Source: Candidatus Heimdallarchaeota archaeon LC_3 (GTDB taxonomy: Archaea > Asgardarchaeota > Heimdallarchaeia > Hodarchaeales > LC-3). Taken from it: a stretch of 13,493 bases of DNA. The notes beneath the pieces were generated by a model. It had not been told where the DNA came from, did not search any database, and worked only from the letters and a program-made list of their open reading frames with translations. Positions within the stretch are counted from its first letter, which is position 1. Each line of letters begins with the position of its first letter. Where the stretch lies: positions 1 through 13,493 of the forward strand of contig MDVS01000122.1 of the NCBI GenBank assembly GCA_001940645.1. Reading direction: 5' to 3'. Position numbers and translations under genes: made by a program. Positions 13,477-13,493 of this stretch are shown piece by piece.

Positions 13477-13493
13477 AATTTTATCTCCAAAAT

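Overview
The window looks like AT-rich archaeal DNA (GC below about one third by eye). Several first genes have an A/T-rich archaeal TATA box (TTTATAAA or TTTATATA) centred about 25-27 nt before the ATG, the geometry of leaderless archaeal transcripts. The gene families (DUF217-type VapB, UPF0175-like, DUF433/DUF5615, DUF6516, an AAA ATPase with a DUF4143-like C-terminus) also fit an archaeon. I cannot name the lineage; Asgard or another AT-rich archaeon is possible but unproven. I see no rRNA, tRNA, CRISPR array, transposase or integrase.

The region is a toxin-antitoxin (TA) island. Nine apparently intact two-gene modules lie in 13.5 kb: DUF4258 with a YgiT-type zinc finger (93-660, minus); a PIN toxin diverging from a UPF0175-like RHH antitoxin (1331-2249); RHH-PIN (2550-3388, plus); VapBC (4373-5024, plus); RHH-PIN copy 1 (5163-6010, minus); a small helical protein with a DUF6516/TumE-like protein (6629-7233, plus); DUF433-DUF5615 (10460-11072, minus); RHH-PIN copy 2 (11647-12494, minus); and a second small protein-DUF6516 pair (12853-13476, minus). 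The only other long intact gene is an AAA ATPase (8338-9525, minus).

Almost everything between the modules is broken. The most striking debris is at least eight partial copies of the 3' end of one UDP-glucose/UDP-sugar dehydrogenase gene, all on the minus strand (near 970, 3746, 6260, 7908, 9710, 10012, 11471 and 12694). Three of them are preceded by the 3' end of a convergent plus-strand membrane-protein gene. Other debris includes a truncated HicB antitoxin, two probable PIN C-terminal remnants, a truncated unknown protein in two versions, and several membrane-protein tails. Many junctions fall inside the dehydrogenase fragments. This suggests that these fragments are the recombination substrate, or the scar, of repeated insertion and rearrangement of TA modules.

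RHH-PIN copies 1 and 2 are a direct 1017-bp duplication with about 24 substitutions and no indels. Its left edge lies inside a dehydrogenase fragment. The best regulatory observation is a single palindromic TTTATAAA (1842-1849) exactly midway between the divergent PIN toxin and antitoxin start codons, 26.5 nt from each, so one TATA box may drive both leaderless transcripts.
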